Part shown: piece by piece, positions 7,868 to 23,140 of the stretch
Layout of the letters: each line of letters opens with the position of its first letter
How positions within the stretch are numbered: position 1 is the stretch's first letter
Notes under the pieces: model-generated
What the model was told of the DNA's origin: nothing
Seen by the model: the letters and a program-made list of their open reading frames with translations, nothing else
Databases searched by the model: none
Made by a program: the position numbers and the translations under genes
Origin: Methylobacterium jeotgali
Lineage (GTDB): Bacteria > Pseudomonadota > Alphaproteobacteria > Rhizobiales > Beijerinckiaceae
NCBI RefSeq assembly: GCF_022179345.1
Contig: NZ_BPQR01000004.1
Span: 1 to 63,224, forward strand
Direction: 5' to 3'
DNA length: 63,224 nucleotides

Positions 7868-9208
7868 TCACCTCGTGGAGAGACCGGCCTCGAAGGATTG
7901 CGCGCTGCGCCGGGCCCGCGGCACCCGCGTTCCCGGCGCGTGGGCGATCCGCAGCGCCAGGGCGGCGGCGAGCACGAACAGGACGGCCTCCCCGGTGAAG
8001 ACGCCCGCATAGGCATCGACGGGACGCGGCGCGACGAGCCGGGCGAGATCGACCGCCACGGTCCCGAGGAAGCCGCCGGCTCCGAAGGCGAGACCCTGCG
8101 CCGCCCCCCAGACCCCCATGCGGGTGCCGCGCTCGGCCTCGCCGCCGATCCCGGCGAGCGCCATCATCGAGCCGATGGCGGCCACCGCGAAGATGCCGTT
8201 GAAGAGCCCGAGGCCGAAGACGAGGGCCCGGAACGCGCCTTCCGTGCCCGCCAGCCCGCTGCCGGCGATCCCGACGAGCGCCAGGGCGGAGCCAACGCAG
8301 CCGAGCGTCGTCCAGAGCCTGAGCGAGCCGAGGACGGGCCCGCCGATCCCCATGGTCAGGCCGGCGACCGCCAGCATGCCCGCCAGCACGCCCCCGTGCT
8401 GGAGGCCCGCGAGCTTGGTGGTGACGCCCGGCGACATCGCGAAGACGAGCCCGGCGAAGGGCTCCAGGATGAGCTCCTGCGCGCTGTAGGCGAGCATGGC
8501 CACGAAGATGAAGATCGTGAAGCGGCGCGAGTCCGCCTCGGCCCAGACCCGGGCCAGCACCTCGGGGAACGGGCGCTTCCGGGCCTCGGCCGCGCCGCGG
8601 GCGACCGGCGCCGGCTCGACGCCGCGGACCGCGAGGCAGGCGACCGCGAAGGCGATCGCCGAGACGGTGCCGGAGACCGCCACCAGCCGCGCCCCCGAGA
8701 AGGGCTCGAGGAAGTGTCCGGCGAGCGGGGCGGTGATCGCGAAGCCCGCGATCATCATCACCCAGACGATGGTGGCCGCCGCCCCCCGGCGGCGCGCCTC
8801 GACGCAAGTGGCGAGGAGGACCAAGAGCGAGGTGCCGGCGGCGCCCGCCCCCATCCCCACCGCGGCGAAGGACAGCACCGCCAGGGCGAGGCCGGCGGCC
8901 GGATGCGTCTCGGTGAGCGCCGTGGCCACCGCCGCTCCGAAGCCCCCGAGGGCGAGGGCGGCCATGCCGCCGAGGATCCAGGGCGTCCGGCGGCCGGTGC
9001 GGTCGGAGCCGTAGCCCCAGCGCGGGCGCAGCACCTGCACGGCATAGTGCAGGGCGACGAGGCCGCCGGGGACGATCGCCGGCAGCGCCAGCTCCACGAC
9101 CATCACCCGATTGATGGTCGAGGTCATCAAGACCACGACGGCACCGAGCGCCGTCTGCACGAGGCCGAGCCGTACGATCGCGATCCAGCCGAAGGATGCG
9201 GCCGCCAT
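7868..9208 (-). CDS. PucC-family (BCH) major-facilitator protein between bchG and bchP
   Basis: 446 residues with about 12 hydrophobic segments. The N-terminus (RLGLVQTALGAVVVLMTSTINRVMVVELALPA) and VLRPRWGYGSDRTGRRTPWI match the PucC/LhaA/bacteriochlorophyll delivery family. A homologue (often called orf428 or BCH2) lies between bchG and bchP in Rhodobacter and many other phototrophs; it is thought to help handle newly made bacteriochlorophyll. The ATG at 9208 overlaps the bchG stop (ATGA); an in-frame GTG one codon earlier is less likely. A paralogue, lhaA, lies at 21689. Confidence 0.9.
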   Translation of the reverse strand: MAAASFGWIAIVRLGLVQTALGAVVVLMTSTINRVMVVELALPAIVPGGLVALHYAVQVLRPRWGYGSDRTGRRTPWILGGMAALALGGFGAAVATALTETHPAAGLALAVLSFAAVGMGAGAAGTSLLVLLATCVEARRRGAAATIVWVMMIAGFAITAPLAGHFLEPFSGARLVAVSGTVSAIAFAVACLAVRGVEPAPVARGAAEARKRPFPEVLARVWAEADSRRFTIFIFVAMLAYSAQELILEPFAGLVFAMSPGVTTKLAGLQHGGVLAGMLAVAGLTMGIGGPVLGSLRLWTTLGCVGSALALVGIAGSGLAGTEGAFRALVFGLGLFNGIFAVAAIGSMMALAGIGGEAERGTRMGVWGAAQGLAFGAGGFLGTVAVDLARLVAPRPVDAYAGVFTGEAVLFVLAAALALRIAHAPGTRVPRARRSAQSFEAGLSTR

Positions 9209-10092
9209 CACGGGGCTCCCATCGCGAGCGGGCGCAGGGCGAAGGCCGCCACCAGCATGCCGAGGACGTAGAGCGTCGTGCCGGTGCCGTTGTACCAGGC
9301 GGCGCGCCCGCGGGGATCGGCGAGCAGGCTAGCCATCAGGACGAACTGGGCGAGAAGCAGCGCGGCGATCAGCGCGCCGTGCCAGGGGCGTCCCCACGCG
9401 AGCAGGGAGAGGATGACCGCGAGCTGCGCCAGCGCCATCACGAGGCAGGCGAGGCGCGCGGCACCGAGCGTGCCGAGCTGGACGGGCAGCGAGCGGATGC
9501 CCGTGCGCTGGTCCCCCTCCACCGACTTGAAGTCGTTGAGGGTCATGATGCCGTGGGCGCCCACGGAGTAGAGCAGGGCGACGAGGAGGATGCGACCGTC
9601 CGGCACTGCCGCGGCCATCACCGCCGCTCCCGTGAACCAGGGCAGGCCCTCGTAGCAGAGCGCCACCGCCGAGTTGCCCCACCAGCCGTTGCGCTTCAGG
9701 CGCAGGGGCGGCGCGCTGTAGATCCAGGCGAGGACGAGGCCGAACAGCGCGGCGCCGAGGATCCAGGGGCCGAGCGCCGCGGCGACCAGCAGCGACAGGA
9801 CGGTCCAGCCCGCGGCGACGTAGAAGCCCCAGCGGCCCGGCATCCGCCCGGAGGGAATCGGGCGCTGCGGCTCGTTGATGGCGTCGACGTGACGGTCGTA
9901 CCAGTCGTTGACGGCCTGCGAGGTCGCGCAGACCAGCGGTCCGGCCAGGATCACCCCGGCGGCGATCACCGTCCACTGCCCGCTCGGCGAAGATCCCGAG
10001 GAGACGGCGCCGCAGACGAAGGCCCACATCGGCGCGAACCATGTGATCGGCTTCAGAAGCTCGACGAGGGCGCTGGGTGCCGGCGTTGCCAT
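9208..10092 (-). CDS. bchG: Bacteriochlorophyll synthase (geranylgeranyl transferase)
   Basis: 294 residues, UbiA prenyltransferase superfamily with about eight membrane helices. The Asp-rich prenyl diphosphate site is NDWYDRHVDAINEPQRPIPSG near residues 62-82. It esterifies bacteriochlorophyllide a with geranylgeranyl diphosphate. The gene is first of the unit bchG-transporter-bchP-tspO; upstream lies a promoter region with a PpsR operator and an FNR-like box, before the 3' end of ppsR. Confidence 0.95.
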   Translation of the reverse strand: MATPAPSALVELLKPITWFAPMWAFVCGAVSSGSSPSGQWTVIAAGVILAGPLVCATSQAVNDWYDRHVDAINEPQRPIPSGRMPGRWGFYVAAGWTVLSLLVAAALGPWILGAALFGLVLAWIYSAPPLRLKRNGWWGNSAVALCYEGLPWFTGAAVMAAAVPDGRILLVALLYSVGAHGIMTLNDFKSVEGDQRTGIRSLPVQLGTLGAARLACLVMALAQLAVILSLLAWGRPWHGALIAALLLAQFVLMASLLADPRGRAAWYNGTGTTLYVLGMLVAAFALRPLAMGAP

Positions 10093-10096
10093 GATA

Positions 10097-10144
10097 CGAC
10101 GCTAGTTTTTTACAGCGTCGAGTGTCAAGTTTGATTTACATCAC
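10097..10144 (-). promoter_or_regulatory. bchG promoter region: PpsR operator overlapping an FNR/FixK-like box
   Basis: On the plus strand TGT at 10123-10125 and ACA at 10138-10140 flank 12 bases (TGTCAAGTTTGATTTACA), a perfect PpsR/CrtJ consensus. Exactly 26 bp away, 10097-10114 ends in ACA with CGA instead of TGT, a degenerate second site with an 8-bp gap. TTGATTTACATCAC (10131-10144) fits an FNR/FixK box (TTGAT-N4-ATCAA) with one mismatch and overlaps the PpsR site. On the minus strand the operator supplies a TTGACA -35, with TAGCGT as a weak -10 after 18 bp. Function is inferred from consensus. Confidence 0.75.
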
Positions 10145-10173
10145 GATCGCATCCCGGCGGCTTCGACCGACGG

Positions 10174-11622
10174 CTACACCGAGTCGGCCACCCCGTCCGG
10201 CGCGTCGAGGTCGCCGATGCCGTAGCGTCGCATCTTGGCGTAGAGGCCCTGCCGGCTGAGGCCGAGCATCTCGGCGGCGGAGGCCCGGTTGTCCTGGGTG
10301 ATGCGCAACGCGGCCTCGATGCAGAGGCGCTCGATCAGGTCCGTCGATTCGCGCACGAGGTTCCGCATGGGCACCCGGCCGACGAGCTCGGTCATCTGCT
10401 CGACGGAGCGCGGAAGCTCCCGCCTGCCCGAGGCGGCCACTGCCCGGCGGGGCATGGCGCGCAGGGTGAAGCCGAGGCAGGGCCGGCTCCCGTCGGTCGC
10501 CGAGACGGCGGCGACCTCGACCTCCTCCATCGTCCCGTAGGCGCCCCGGACATGGGTCGGGAAGTAACGCACCGATCCGTGCTGGGCGAGCATCGCGAGC
10601 AGCGTCGCGACCTCCGATTGCTCGCGTCCGAGCCAGCGGTCGAGAGGCTGGCCGCGAACCTGCTCCTCGGTGGCGAGCTGGACGAGGTCGAGGAAGGCCG
10701 GGTTCGCGGTGAGGATCCGCCGCTCTGGGTCGGTCACGACGAAGCCCTCCGGCAGGCTCCGGACGACGTCGAGGGCGCCGGCGCGCGCCGGCTCGGCCTG
10801 GGCCGTGTCCGCCTCGGCGGCGGCGAGGCGCAGGAGCACGCTGGTGGCGTTGTCCTGGCGGAACAGCGAGGCGGCGACCCGAACCGGGCCGCGCCGGGCC
10901 CCGAGCCGGGCGTCGAGGTCGGCGGCCTGCCCGGTGACGCGCAGGCCCGCGAAGAGGATCTCGAGATCGCGCAGGCTGGAGGCGTCGAAGAGGTCGACGG
11001 CGTCCTGCCCGACGATGCGCTTCTCGGGCCGGCCGATCAGGCGCGCCGCGGCTGGGTTGACGTCCGTCACCCGGCGGGTGCCGGCATCGACCACCAGCAC
11101 GGGCTCCGAGCCGAGCTGGAAGAGCAGGCGGTAGCGCGTCTCGGCATCGCGCATGCGCAGGTAGTCGCGCTCCAGCGCCTGCTGCGTCTCGACCAGGGTG
11201 CGCTGGAGCGAGGCCATGGCCCGCAGGTTCCGCCCCAGCAGCAGGACCTGCCCGTCCCCGGGGAGCCGCATGGCAGCGTAGCGCACCGGCAGGTCGATGC
11301 CGGTCGGCGAGAGGTGGTTGACCTGCCGCCAGCGCGTCACCGCGCCGGGGGCGGCGTCCTTGAGGAGGGCGTCGATCTTCGGCCGGCTCTCGACCGTGAC
11401 CGTGTCGATCCACGGCCGCCCGAGCCAGGTCTCGCAGCCCTCGCCCTTGAGATCGGCGCTCGCGAAGCTCGCATCCCGGATCACGCCCTCGCCGTCGATC
11501 ACCAGGGAGAGATCCGTCGCGGCGGCCACCAGCGCCCCGGCTGCTTGCGCATCGAGCGGTCCGAGGGAGGTCTGAAGCGCCGCGAGCGCTTCTCTCGTGG
11601 CATGGTGCGCCAGGCTGCTCAC
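10174..11622 (-). CDS. ppsR: Transcriptional repressor PpsR/CrtJ
   Basis: 482 residues. PAS-like segments begin near residues 36 (LSLVIDGEGVIRDAS), 166 (LFQLGSEPVLVVDAGTRRV) and 290 (LPEGFVVTDPERRILTANPAF), joined by a glutamine-containing coiled linker around 140-160. The Fis-type helix-turn-helix at about 430-465 (NRASAAEMLGLSRQGLYAKM) binds TGT-N12-ACA. Cys434 in LIERLCIEAALRIT corresponds to the redox-active cysteine of CrtJ. It represses bch, crt and light-harvesting genes under oxygen. ppaA lies upstream on the same strand; no operator is visible in the 72 bases between them, so ppsR may be read through from ppaA. Confidence 0.96.
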   Translation of the reverse strand: MSSLAHHATREALAALQTSLGPLDAQAAGALVAAATDLSLVIDGEGVIRDASFASADLKGEGCETWLGRPWIDTVTVESRPKIDALLKDAAPGAVTRWRQVNHLSPTGIDLPVRYAAMRLPGDGQVLLLGRNLRAMASLQRTLVETQQALERDYLRMRDAETRYRLLFQLGSEPVLVVDAGTRRVTDVNPAAARLIGRPEKRIVGQDAVDLFDASSLRDLEILFAGLRVTGQAADLDARLGARRGPVRVAASLFRQDNATSVLLRLAAAEADTAQAEPARAGALDVVRSLPEGFVVTDPERRILTANPAFLDLVQLATEEQVRGQPLDRWLGREQSEVATLLAMLAQHGSVRYFPTHVRGAYGTMEEVEVAAVSATDGSRPCLGFTLRAMPRRAVAASGRRELPRSVEQMTELVGRVPMRNLVRESTDLIERLCIEAALRITQDNRASAAEMLGLSRQGLYAKMRRYGIGDLDAPDGVADSV

Positions 11623-11694
11623 AGGTCACCGGATCGTGATGTGGTCGGGCAAGGCTGTCTGTTGGGGCAATCCTTCCCGAGGGGGTTGGTTCTT

Positions 11695-12576
11695 TCAGCA
11701 GGGTCTCGCCGACAGATCAAGCAGGCTCTCGGCGACATGCACGGCTTGGCGGGCATCGTGGGCGGTGGCATCGGCGCGGACCTGCCCGACGCGGCCGGGA
11801 TCGGCCAGAAAAACCGGTCCGCCGACGATGACGCGCAGGGCCGGATTGCGCGAGTGCCGTCGAATCCCGGCGATCATCTCTGTCATCCTCGGTACGAGAA
11901 CCTCGCAGGCGAGGGAAAGACCGACCACGTCGAACCAGCCGTCGCGGACCTGCGAGACGACATCTTCGTTCGCGGCGGTTCTACAGCTCACCGCCCATCC
12001 CGATTCGTGGAAGAAGCGGGCGACCACCGTCAGGCCGAAGCTGTGGGTATCCCCGGGGCAGGGCAGCAGCAGGACGCTGCGGCCGTTGCGGGGTGCGTGC
12101 GGGGCGCGGTCGAAGCGATGGGTGACCGCGCGCATGATCCGCTGGAGGCGTCCCATCGCCCGGGTCACCTCGACGAAGTCGCAGAGGTCGTCCTCCCAGA
12201 GGGTGCCGAGATGGCGCGCCGTCGGCGCCAGCAGGTCGAGGAGCAGGCTGTCCGGCGCGAGATCGCTCGCCAACAGGGCGGAGAGCCGGCTATCGAAGTC
12301 GGCCCCGGCCGGTGCCAGGATCAAATCCGTGAACGCCTCGACCTGATCGGTGTCAGGCAAGATATTTCCACCCGACGGACCTGCGTCCTGCCGATGGGCG
12401 AGCATGAGGCGGGGGATGATGTCCGCCTCGACGACGCGCGCGAGATCGTCCTGGATGGTCGGACGGGGGTTGAAGACCTCGATTCGCGAGTCGAACGCGA
12501 AATCGCAGATCTCGACGAGGTCTCTGCCGGGGGAATCGTAGAGCAAGCCGTCACCGAATTGCCTCATGTCAACCAT
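11695..12576 (-). CDS. ppaA: PpaA/AerR cobalamin-binding photosynthesis regulator (SCHIC domain)
   Basis: 293 residues. The helical part around LWEDDLCDFVEVTRAMGRLQRIMR and the B12-binding Rossmann part with LPCPGDTHSFGLTVVARFF (His178 as expected lower cobalt ligand in GDTHSFG) define the PpaA/AerR family. It antagonises or modulates PpsR according to light and oxygen through bound cobalamin. The ATG at 12576 has a strong GGGAGGAA Shine-Dalgarno; longer in-frame starts would run through the promoter region. Divergent from bchF; ppsR follows on the same strand. Confidence 0.93.
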   Translation of the reverse strand: MVDMRQFGDGLLYDSPGRDLVEICDFAFDSRIEVFNPRPTIQDDLARVVEADIIPRLMLAHRQDAGPSGGNILPDTDQVEAFTDLILAPAGADFDSRLSALLASDLAPDSLLLDLLAPTARHLGTLWEDDLCDFVEVTRAMGRLQRIMRAVTHRFDRAPHAPRNGRSVLLLPCPGDTHSFGLTVVARFFHESGWAVSCRTAANEDVVSQVRDGWFDVVGLSLACEVLVPRMTEMIAGIRRHSRNPALRVIVGGPVFLADPGRVGQVRADATAHDARQAVHVAESLLDLSARPC

Positions 12577-12766
12577 TGGTTCCTCCCAATGACGCTGATG
12601 GCCGTGTCGGTTCGATCTTGTCGGTCGAATTCCGGGTCTCGTCTTGATGCGCCTCTTGGGCCTCCGGGCCGGGAAAGTGGGCATCGCCCATGCTCGAGGC
12701 GAGCTGCACGATACGCCTGAAATCGCCGTTATCAACGTCAAGTTTGTAACTATTTTGCATTCAAAG

Positions 12767-14646
<1,880 letters not shown>

Positions 14647-14650
14647 GGCG

Positions 14651-16241
14651 ATGCAGCTCACCCTCTGGACCTACGAGGGCCCCCCTCACATCGGCGCGAT
14701 GCGGATCGCCACCGCCATGCGCGGCCTGCACTACGTGCTGCACGCCCCCCAGGGCGACACCTACGCCGACCTGCTCTTCACCATGATCGAGCGGCGGGAC
14801 GCCCGCCCGCCGGTGACCTACACGACCTTCCTGGCGAGCGATCTCGGCGGCGATACGGCGGCGATCTTCCAGGAGGCCGTATCCGAGGCCTACGCGCGCT
14901 TTCGCCCCGAGGCGATGATCGTCGGGGCCTCCTGCACCGCCGAGCTGATCCAGGACGATCCGGGCGGCCTCGCCCGCGCCCTCGACCTGCCGATCCCGGT
15001 CGTCCCGCTGGAGCTGCCCGCCTACCAGAAAAAGGAGAACTGGGGCGCCTCGGAGACCTTCTACCGCCTCGTGCGGGCGCTCGCCGGGGGCGAGCCGACG
15101 CCGCGGGCGGAGCGTCGGCCGCTCTGCAACCTGCTCGGCCCGACGGCGCTCGGCTTCCGCCACCGGGACGACCTCGCCGAGATCGTGACGCTGCTCGCAA
15201 GCCTCGGCATCGACGTGAACGTGGTGGCGCCGCTGGGCGCCACGCCCGCCGATCTCGGGCGCCTCGGCGCAGCGGACTTCAACGTGGTGCTCTACCCCGA
15301 GATCGCCCGCGCCGCCGCCCTGCACCTCCAGAAGGCGTTCGGCCAGCCTTTCGTCGAGACGGTGCCGATCGGGGTCCGGGCGACGATCCGGTTCGTGGAG
15401 GAGGTGGCTGCGGCGGCCGGCGTCGATCCGGCGCCGGTGCTCGAGGGCCACGGCTCGCGGCTGCCCTGGTACTCGCGCTCGGTCGACTCGACCTACCTCA
15501 CCGACAAGCGGGTCTTCATCTTCGGCGACGCCACCCACGCGCTGGCCGCCGCCCGCGTCGCCGCCGGGGAGCTCGGCTTCCGGGTGGTCGGTCTCGGTAC
15601 CTATGCCCGCGAGTTTGCCCGCGAGGTCCGGGCCGAGGCGGCGCTGCACGGCATCGAGGCCACGATCACCGACGACTACCTCGACGTCGAGGCCGCGATC
15701 CAGGCCGCCCAGCCCGAGCTGGTGCTCGGCACCCAGATGGAGCGGCACATCGCCAAGCGCCTGGGCCTGCCCTGCGCGGTGATCTCGGCCCCGGTCCACG
15801 TGCAGGACTTCCCCGCCCGCCGCTCGCCGCAGATGGGCTTCGAGGGCGCCAACGTCCTGTTCGACACCTGGGTTCACCCCCTGATGATGGGCCTCGAGGA
15901 GCACCTGCTCGGGATGTTCCGCGAGGACGCGGAGTTCCACGCCGAGGCCGCGCCCTCGCATCTCGGGCGAAGTGCGCCGACGCTGCCGGACGAAGCGCCG
16001 TCCCGCACGCCGGTCGTGCCAGCTTCGGAAACCGGGTTCCCCTCTCCCGACCCGCTTCGCGGGCCAGCCTCCCCCGCAGAGGGGGGAGGGAAGAGCGCCG
16101 CCGCGTCGTCCGCCTGGGCCCCCGATGCCGAGAAGGAATTGAAAAAAATCCCGTTCTTCGTGCGGGGCAAGGCCCGCGCGAACACCGAGCGCTTCGCGCG
16201 GGAACGCGCGCTGCCGCTCATCACCCTCGAGACGCTGTACG

Positions 16242-16267
<26 letters not shown>
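14651..16267 (+). CDS. bchB: Light-independent protochlorophyllide reductase subunit B
   Basis: 538 residues. [23 protein letters not shown] opens the family; Asp36 ([10 protein letters not shown]) is the unusual aspartate ligand of the NB cluster. The C-terminal helical domain ([25 protein letters not shown], from about 492) closes the active site. Between core and C-terminal domain, residues about 463-482 ([17 protein letters not shown]) are encoded by a palindromic repeat also found at the end of bchM, an in-frame insertion in the flexible linker. The 3' end overlaps bchH by 26 bases. Confidence 0.96.
16038..16092 (+). repeat. Short palindromic repeat inserted in frame in the bchB linker (copy 1)
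   Basis: The unit contains CGACCCGCTTCGCGGGCC and CCCGCAGAGGGG inside flanking CCCCTC/GAGGG arms, so it can fold into nested hairpins. A second copy with the same core lies at 21625-21680 at the 3' end of bchM. Read in the bchB frame it encodes [17 protein letters not shown]. Confidence 0.8.
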
Positions 16268-20842
<4,575 letters not shown>

Positions 20843-20852
20843 GGCGCACCAC

Positions 20853-21692
20853 ATGACCTCGCCCAGCTACGCCGAGCGCCGCTCCGAGCTCACCACCTAC
20901 TTCGACCGCACCGCCGTCGAGGCCTGGGCGCGGCTGACCTCGGACGCGCCGGTCTCGAAGATCCGCGCCACGGTCCGGGCCGGGCGCGAGGCCATGCGCG
21001 AGACCCTGCTGTCCTGGCTGCCGGCGGACCTGCGCGGGCGGCGGGTGCTCGATGCCGGCTGCGGCACCGGGGCGCTGAGCCTCGAGGCCGCGCGCCGGGG
21101 CGCCGAGGTCGTCGCCGTCGACGTCTCCCCGACCCTGATCGACCTGGCGCGGGAGCGCACCGCCCCGCTCGCCGAAGGCTGCATCGACTTCCGGGTCGGC
21201 GACATGCTCGACGCGGGCCTCGGCCGCTTCGATCACGTCGTGGCGATGGACTCGCTGATCCATTACGGCGCCGCCGACATCGCCCGCGCGCTCGCCGAGC
21301 TGAGCCGGCGCACCGAGACCTCGCTGGTCTTCACCGTCGCGCCGCGCACCGCGCTCCTCACGCTGATGCACGCCGCCGGCCGGCTCTTCCCCCGCCGCGA
21401 CCGGGCGCCCGCCATCGTGCCGATCACCGAGGCGGCCCTGCGCCGCCGCATCGCACGGGAAGGGATGCTCGACGCCTTCGCCCTGACCCGGACACGGCGC
21501 ATCGACAGCGGCTTCTACCTCTCCAACGCCATCGAGCTCACGCGCGCGCTCCCTCCCCCCGCTGCGGGGGAGGGCGGCGTCCGGAGGGCGACGGGAGAGG
21601 GGAGCGACGCATCCGGAGATGGCGCTCCCCTCATCCGACCCGCTTCGCGGGCCGCCGTCTCCCGCAGAGGGGAGAAGGGAGGCGCGCCATGA
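20853..21692 (+). CDS. bchM: Mg-protoporphyrin IX O-methyltransferase
   Basis: 279 residues. SAM motif VLDAGCGTGALSLEAA at about 65-80 and a class I methyltransferase core ending near IELTRAL (residue about 232). It methylates the ring-C propionate of Mg-protoporphyrin IX using SAM. The remaining about 47 residues (Pro/Gly/Arg-rich, with LIRPASRAAVSRRGEKGGAP) come from palindromic repeat DNA and exceed the normal family length of about 225-235. Despite the insertion the stop still overlaps the lhaA start (ATGA), so coupling was kept. Confidence 0.94.
   Translation: MTSPSYAERRSELTTYFDRTAVEAWARLTSDAPVSKIRATVRAGREAMRETLLSWLPADLRGRRVLDAGCGTGALSLEAARRGAEVVAVDVSPTLIDLARERTAPLAEGCIDFRVGDMLDAGLGRFDHVVAMDSLIHYGAADIARALAELSRRTETSLVFTVAPRTALLTLMHAAGRLFPRRDRAPAIVPITEAALRRRIAREGMLDAFALTRTRRIDSGFYLSNAIELTRALPPPAAGEGGVRRATGEGSDASGDGAPLIRPASRAAVSRRGEKGGAP
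21549..21680 (+). repeat. Palindromic repeat units extending the 3' end of bchM (copy 2)
   Basis: The first part, CCCTCCCCCCGCTGCGGGGG and following, is GC-rich and self-complementary; 21625-21680 is a second unit with CGACCCGCTTCGCGGGCC and CCCGCAGAGGGG, the same core as in bchB at 16038. It encodes the non-conserved C-terminal tail of BchM. Confidence 0.75.
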
Positions 21693-23128
21693 GAACCGCC
21701 GGCCTCCTCACCCGCGCCTTCCGGAACCTCGGGCCCGGCCTTCTGCCCTTCGCCGACGCGGCGACGGCGGAGCTGCCCATGGGGCGCCTGCTGCGCCTCG
21801 CCCTGTTCCAGGTCACGGTCGGGATGGCCGCCGTGCTCCTCATCGGCACGCTCAACCGGGTGATGATCGTCGAGCTGGCGGTGCCGGCCTGGATCGTCGC
21901 GGTGATGCTGTCGCTGCCGCTGATCTTCGCGCCGTTCCGGGCGCTGGTCGGGTTCCGCTCGGACACCCACCGCTCCGTGCTCGGCTGGCGGCGCGTTCCC
22001 TACATCTGGTTCGGCACGCTGCTGCAGTTCGGCGGCCTCGCCATCATGCCCTTCGCCCTGCTGATCCTGTCTGGCGACACCACCGGGCCGGTCTGGCCGG
22101 GCCATGTCGCGGCCGCGCTCGCCTTCGTGATGGTGGGCGCGGGCCTCCACACCACGCAGACCGTGGGCCTGGCGCTCGCCACCGATCTCGCCCCGGCCCA
22201 TGCCCGCCCCCGCGTCGTGGCGCTGCTCTGCGCGATGCTGCTCGCCGGCATGGTGGTGAGCGCCGTGGCCTTCGGGCTGCTGCTCGCCGACTTCTCGGCG
22301 CTGCGCCTGATCAAGGTGATCCAGGGGGCGGCGGTCGTCACCATCGTGCTCAACGGCATCGCCCTCTGGAAGCAGGAGCCGCGCGCCCCGAGCCGCACGG
22401 CGCCGGAGCGGCCCCGCCCCGCCTTCGCCGACTCCTGGGCGCTCTATGCCGGCAAGGGCCGCGCCCGCCGCCGCCTCGTCGCCACGGGGCTCGGCACGGC
22501 GGCCTTCTCGATGCAGGACATCCTGCTCGAACCCTATGGCGCGCAGATCCTGCACCTGCCGGTGGCGGCGACCACCGCGCTGACGGCGCTGCTCGCAGCC
22601 GGCGGCGGCCTCGGCCTGCTGCTCGCCGCGCGCTGGCTCGACCGGGGCGGGGACGCCTTCCGGGTCGCGGCCTCCGGCGCGGGCGTCGGCATCGCGGCCT
22701 TCTCGGCGGTGATCTTCGCCGCGCCCCTCGATTCCGGCCGGCTCTTCGCGGCGGGGGTCGCCCTGATCGGTCTCGGCGGCGGCCTCTTCGCCCACGGCAC
22801 GCTCACGGCCTCGATGGCCAAGGCCGGCCCCGAGGATACCGGCCTCGCGCTCGGCGCCTGGGGGGCCGTGCAGGCGAGCGCGGCCGGCATCGCCATCGCG
22901 GCGAGCGGCATCCTGCGCGATCTCGGCGCGCATCTCGCGGAATCCGGTGCGCTCGGCGAGGCGCTGAACCTGCCCTCCACCGGCTACCTCGTCGTCTACC
23001 ACCTCGAGATCGCGCTGCTCTTCGCGACGCTGCTCGCCATCGGCCCGCTCGTGCGCGCCGACGCCCCGATGCCAGCACCTCGGCCCCTGCCTCGATCCCT
23101 GCCTCGATCCCTGCCCCGCTCAGCCTGA
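21689..23128 (+). CDS. lhaA: LhaA-type light-harvesting 1 assembly protein (PucC family)
   Basis: 479 residues, about 12 membrane helices. LFQVTVGMAAVLLIGTLNRVMIVELAVPAWIVAVMLSLPL, PFRALVGFRSDTHRSVLGWRRVPYIW and GLHTTQTVGLALATDLAP are typical of LhaA/PucC. Position between bchM and puhA is the conserved place of lhaA, whose product promotes assembly of LH1. The C-terminal PRPLPRSLPRSLPRSA is produced by a 12-bp tandem repeat (23087-23115). The start overlaps bchM. Confidence 0.93.
   Translation: MRTAGLLTRAFRNLGPGLLPFADAATAELPMGRLLRLALFQVTVGMAAVLLIGTLNRVMIVELAVPAWIVAVMLSLPLIFAPFRALVGFRSDTHRSVLGWRRVPYIWFGTLLQFGGLAIMPFALLILSGDTTGPVWPGHVAAALAFVMVGAGLHTTQTVGLALATDLAPAHARPRVVALLCAMLLAGMVVSAVAFGLLLADFSALRLIKVIQGAAVVTIVLNGIALWKQEPRAPSRTAPERPRPAFADSWALYAGKGRARRRLVATGLGTAAFSMQDILLEPYGAQILHLPVAATTALTALLAAGGGLGLLLAARWLDRGGDAFRVAASGAGVGIAAFSAVIFAAPLDSGRLFAAGVALIGLGGGLFAHGTLTASMAKAGPEDTGLALGAWGAVQASAAGIAIAASGILRDLGAHLAESGALGEALNLPSTGYLVVYHLEIALLFATLLAIGPLVRADAPMPAPRPLPRSLPRSLPRSA
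23087..23115 (+). repeat. 12-bp tandem repeat at the lhaA 3' end
   Basis: CTGCCTCGATCC occurs at 23087-23098 and again at 23099-23110, followed by a partial CTGCC. It encodes the repeating PRSL tail of LhaA. Confidence 0.8.
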
Positions 23129-23140
23129 AGGAGACCGGTC

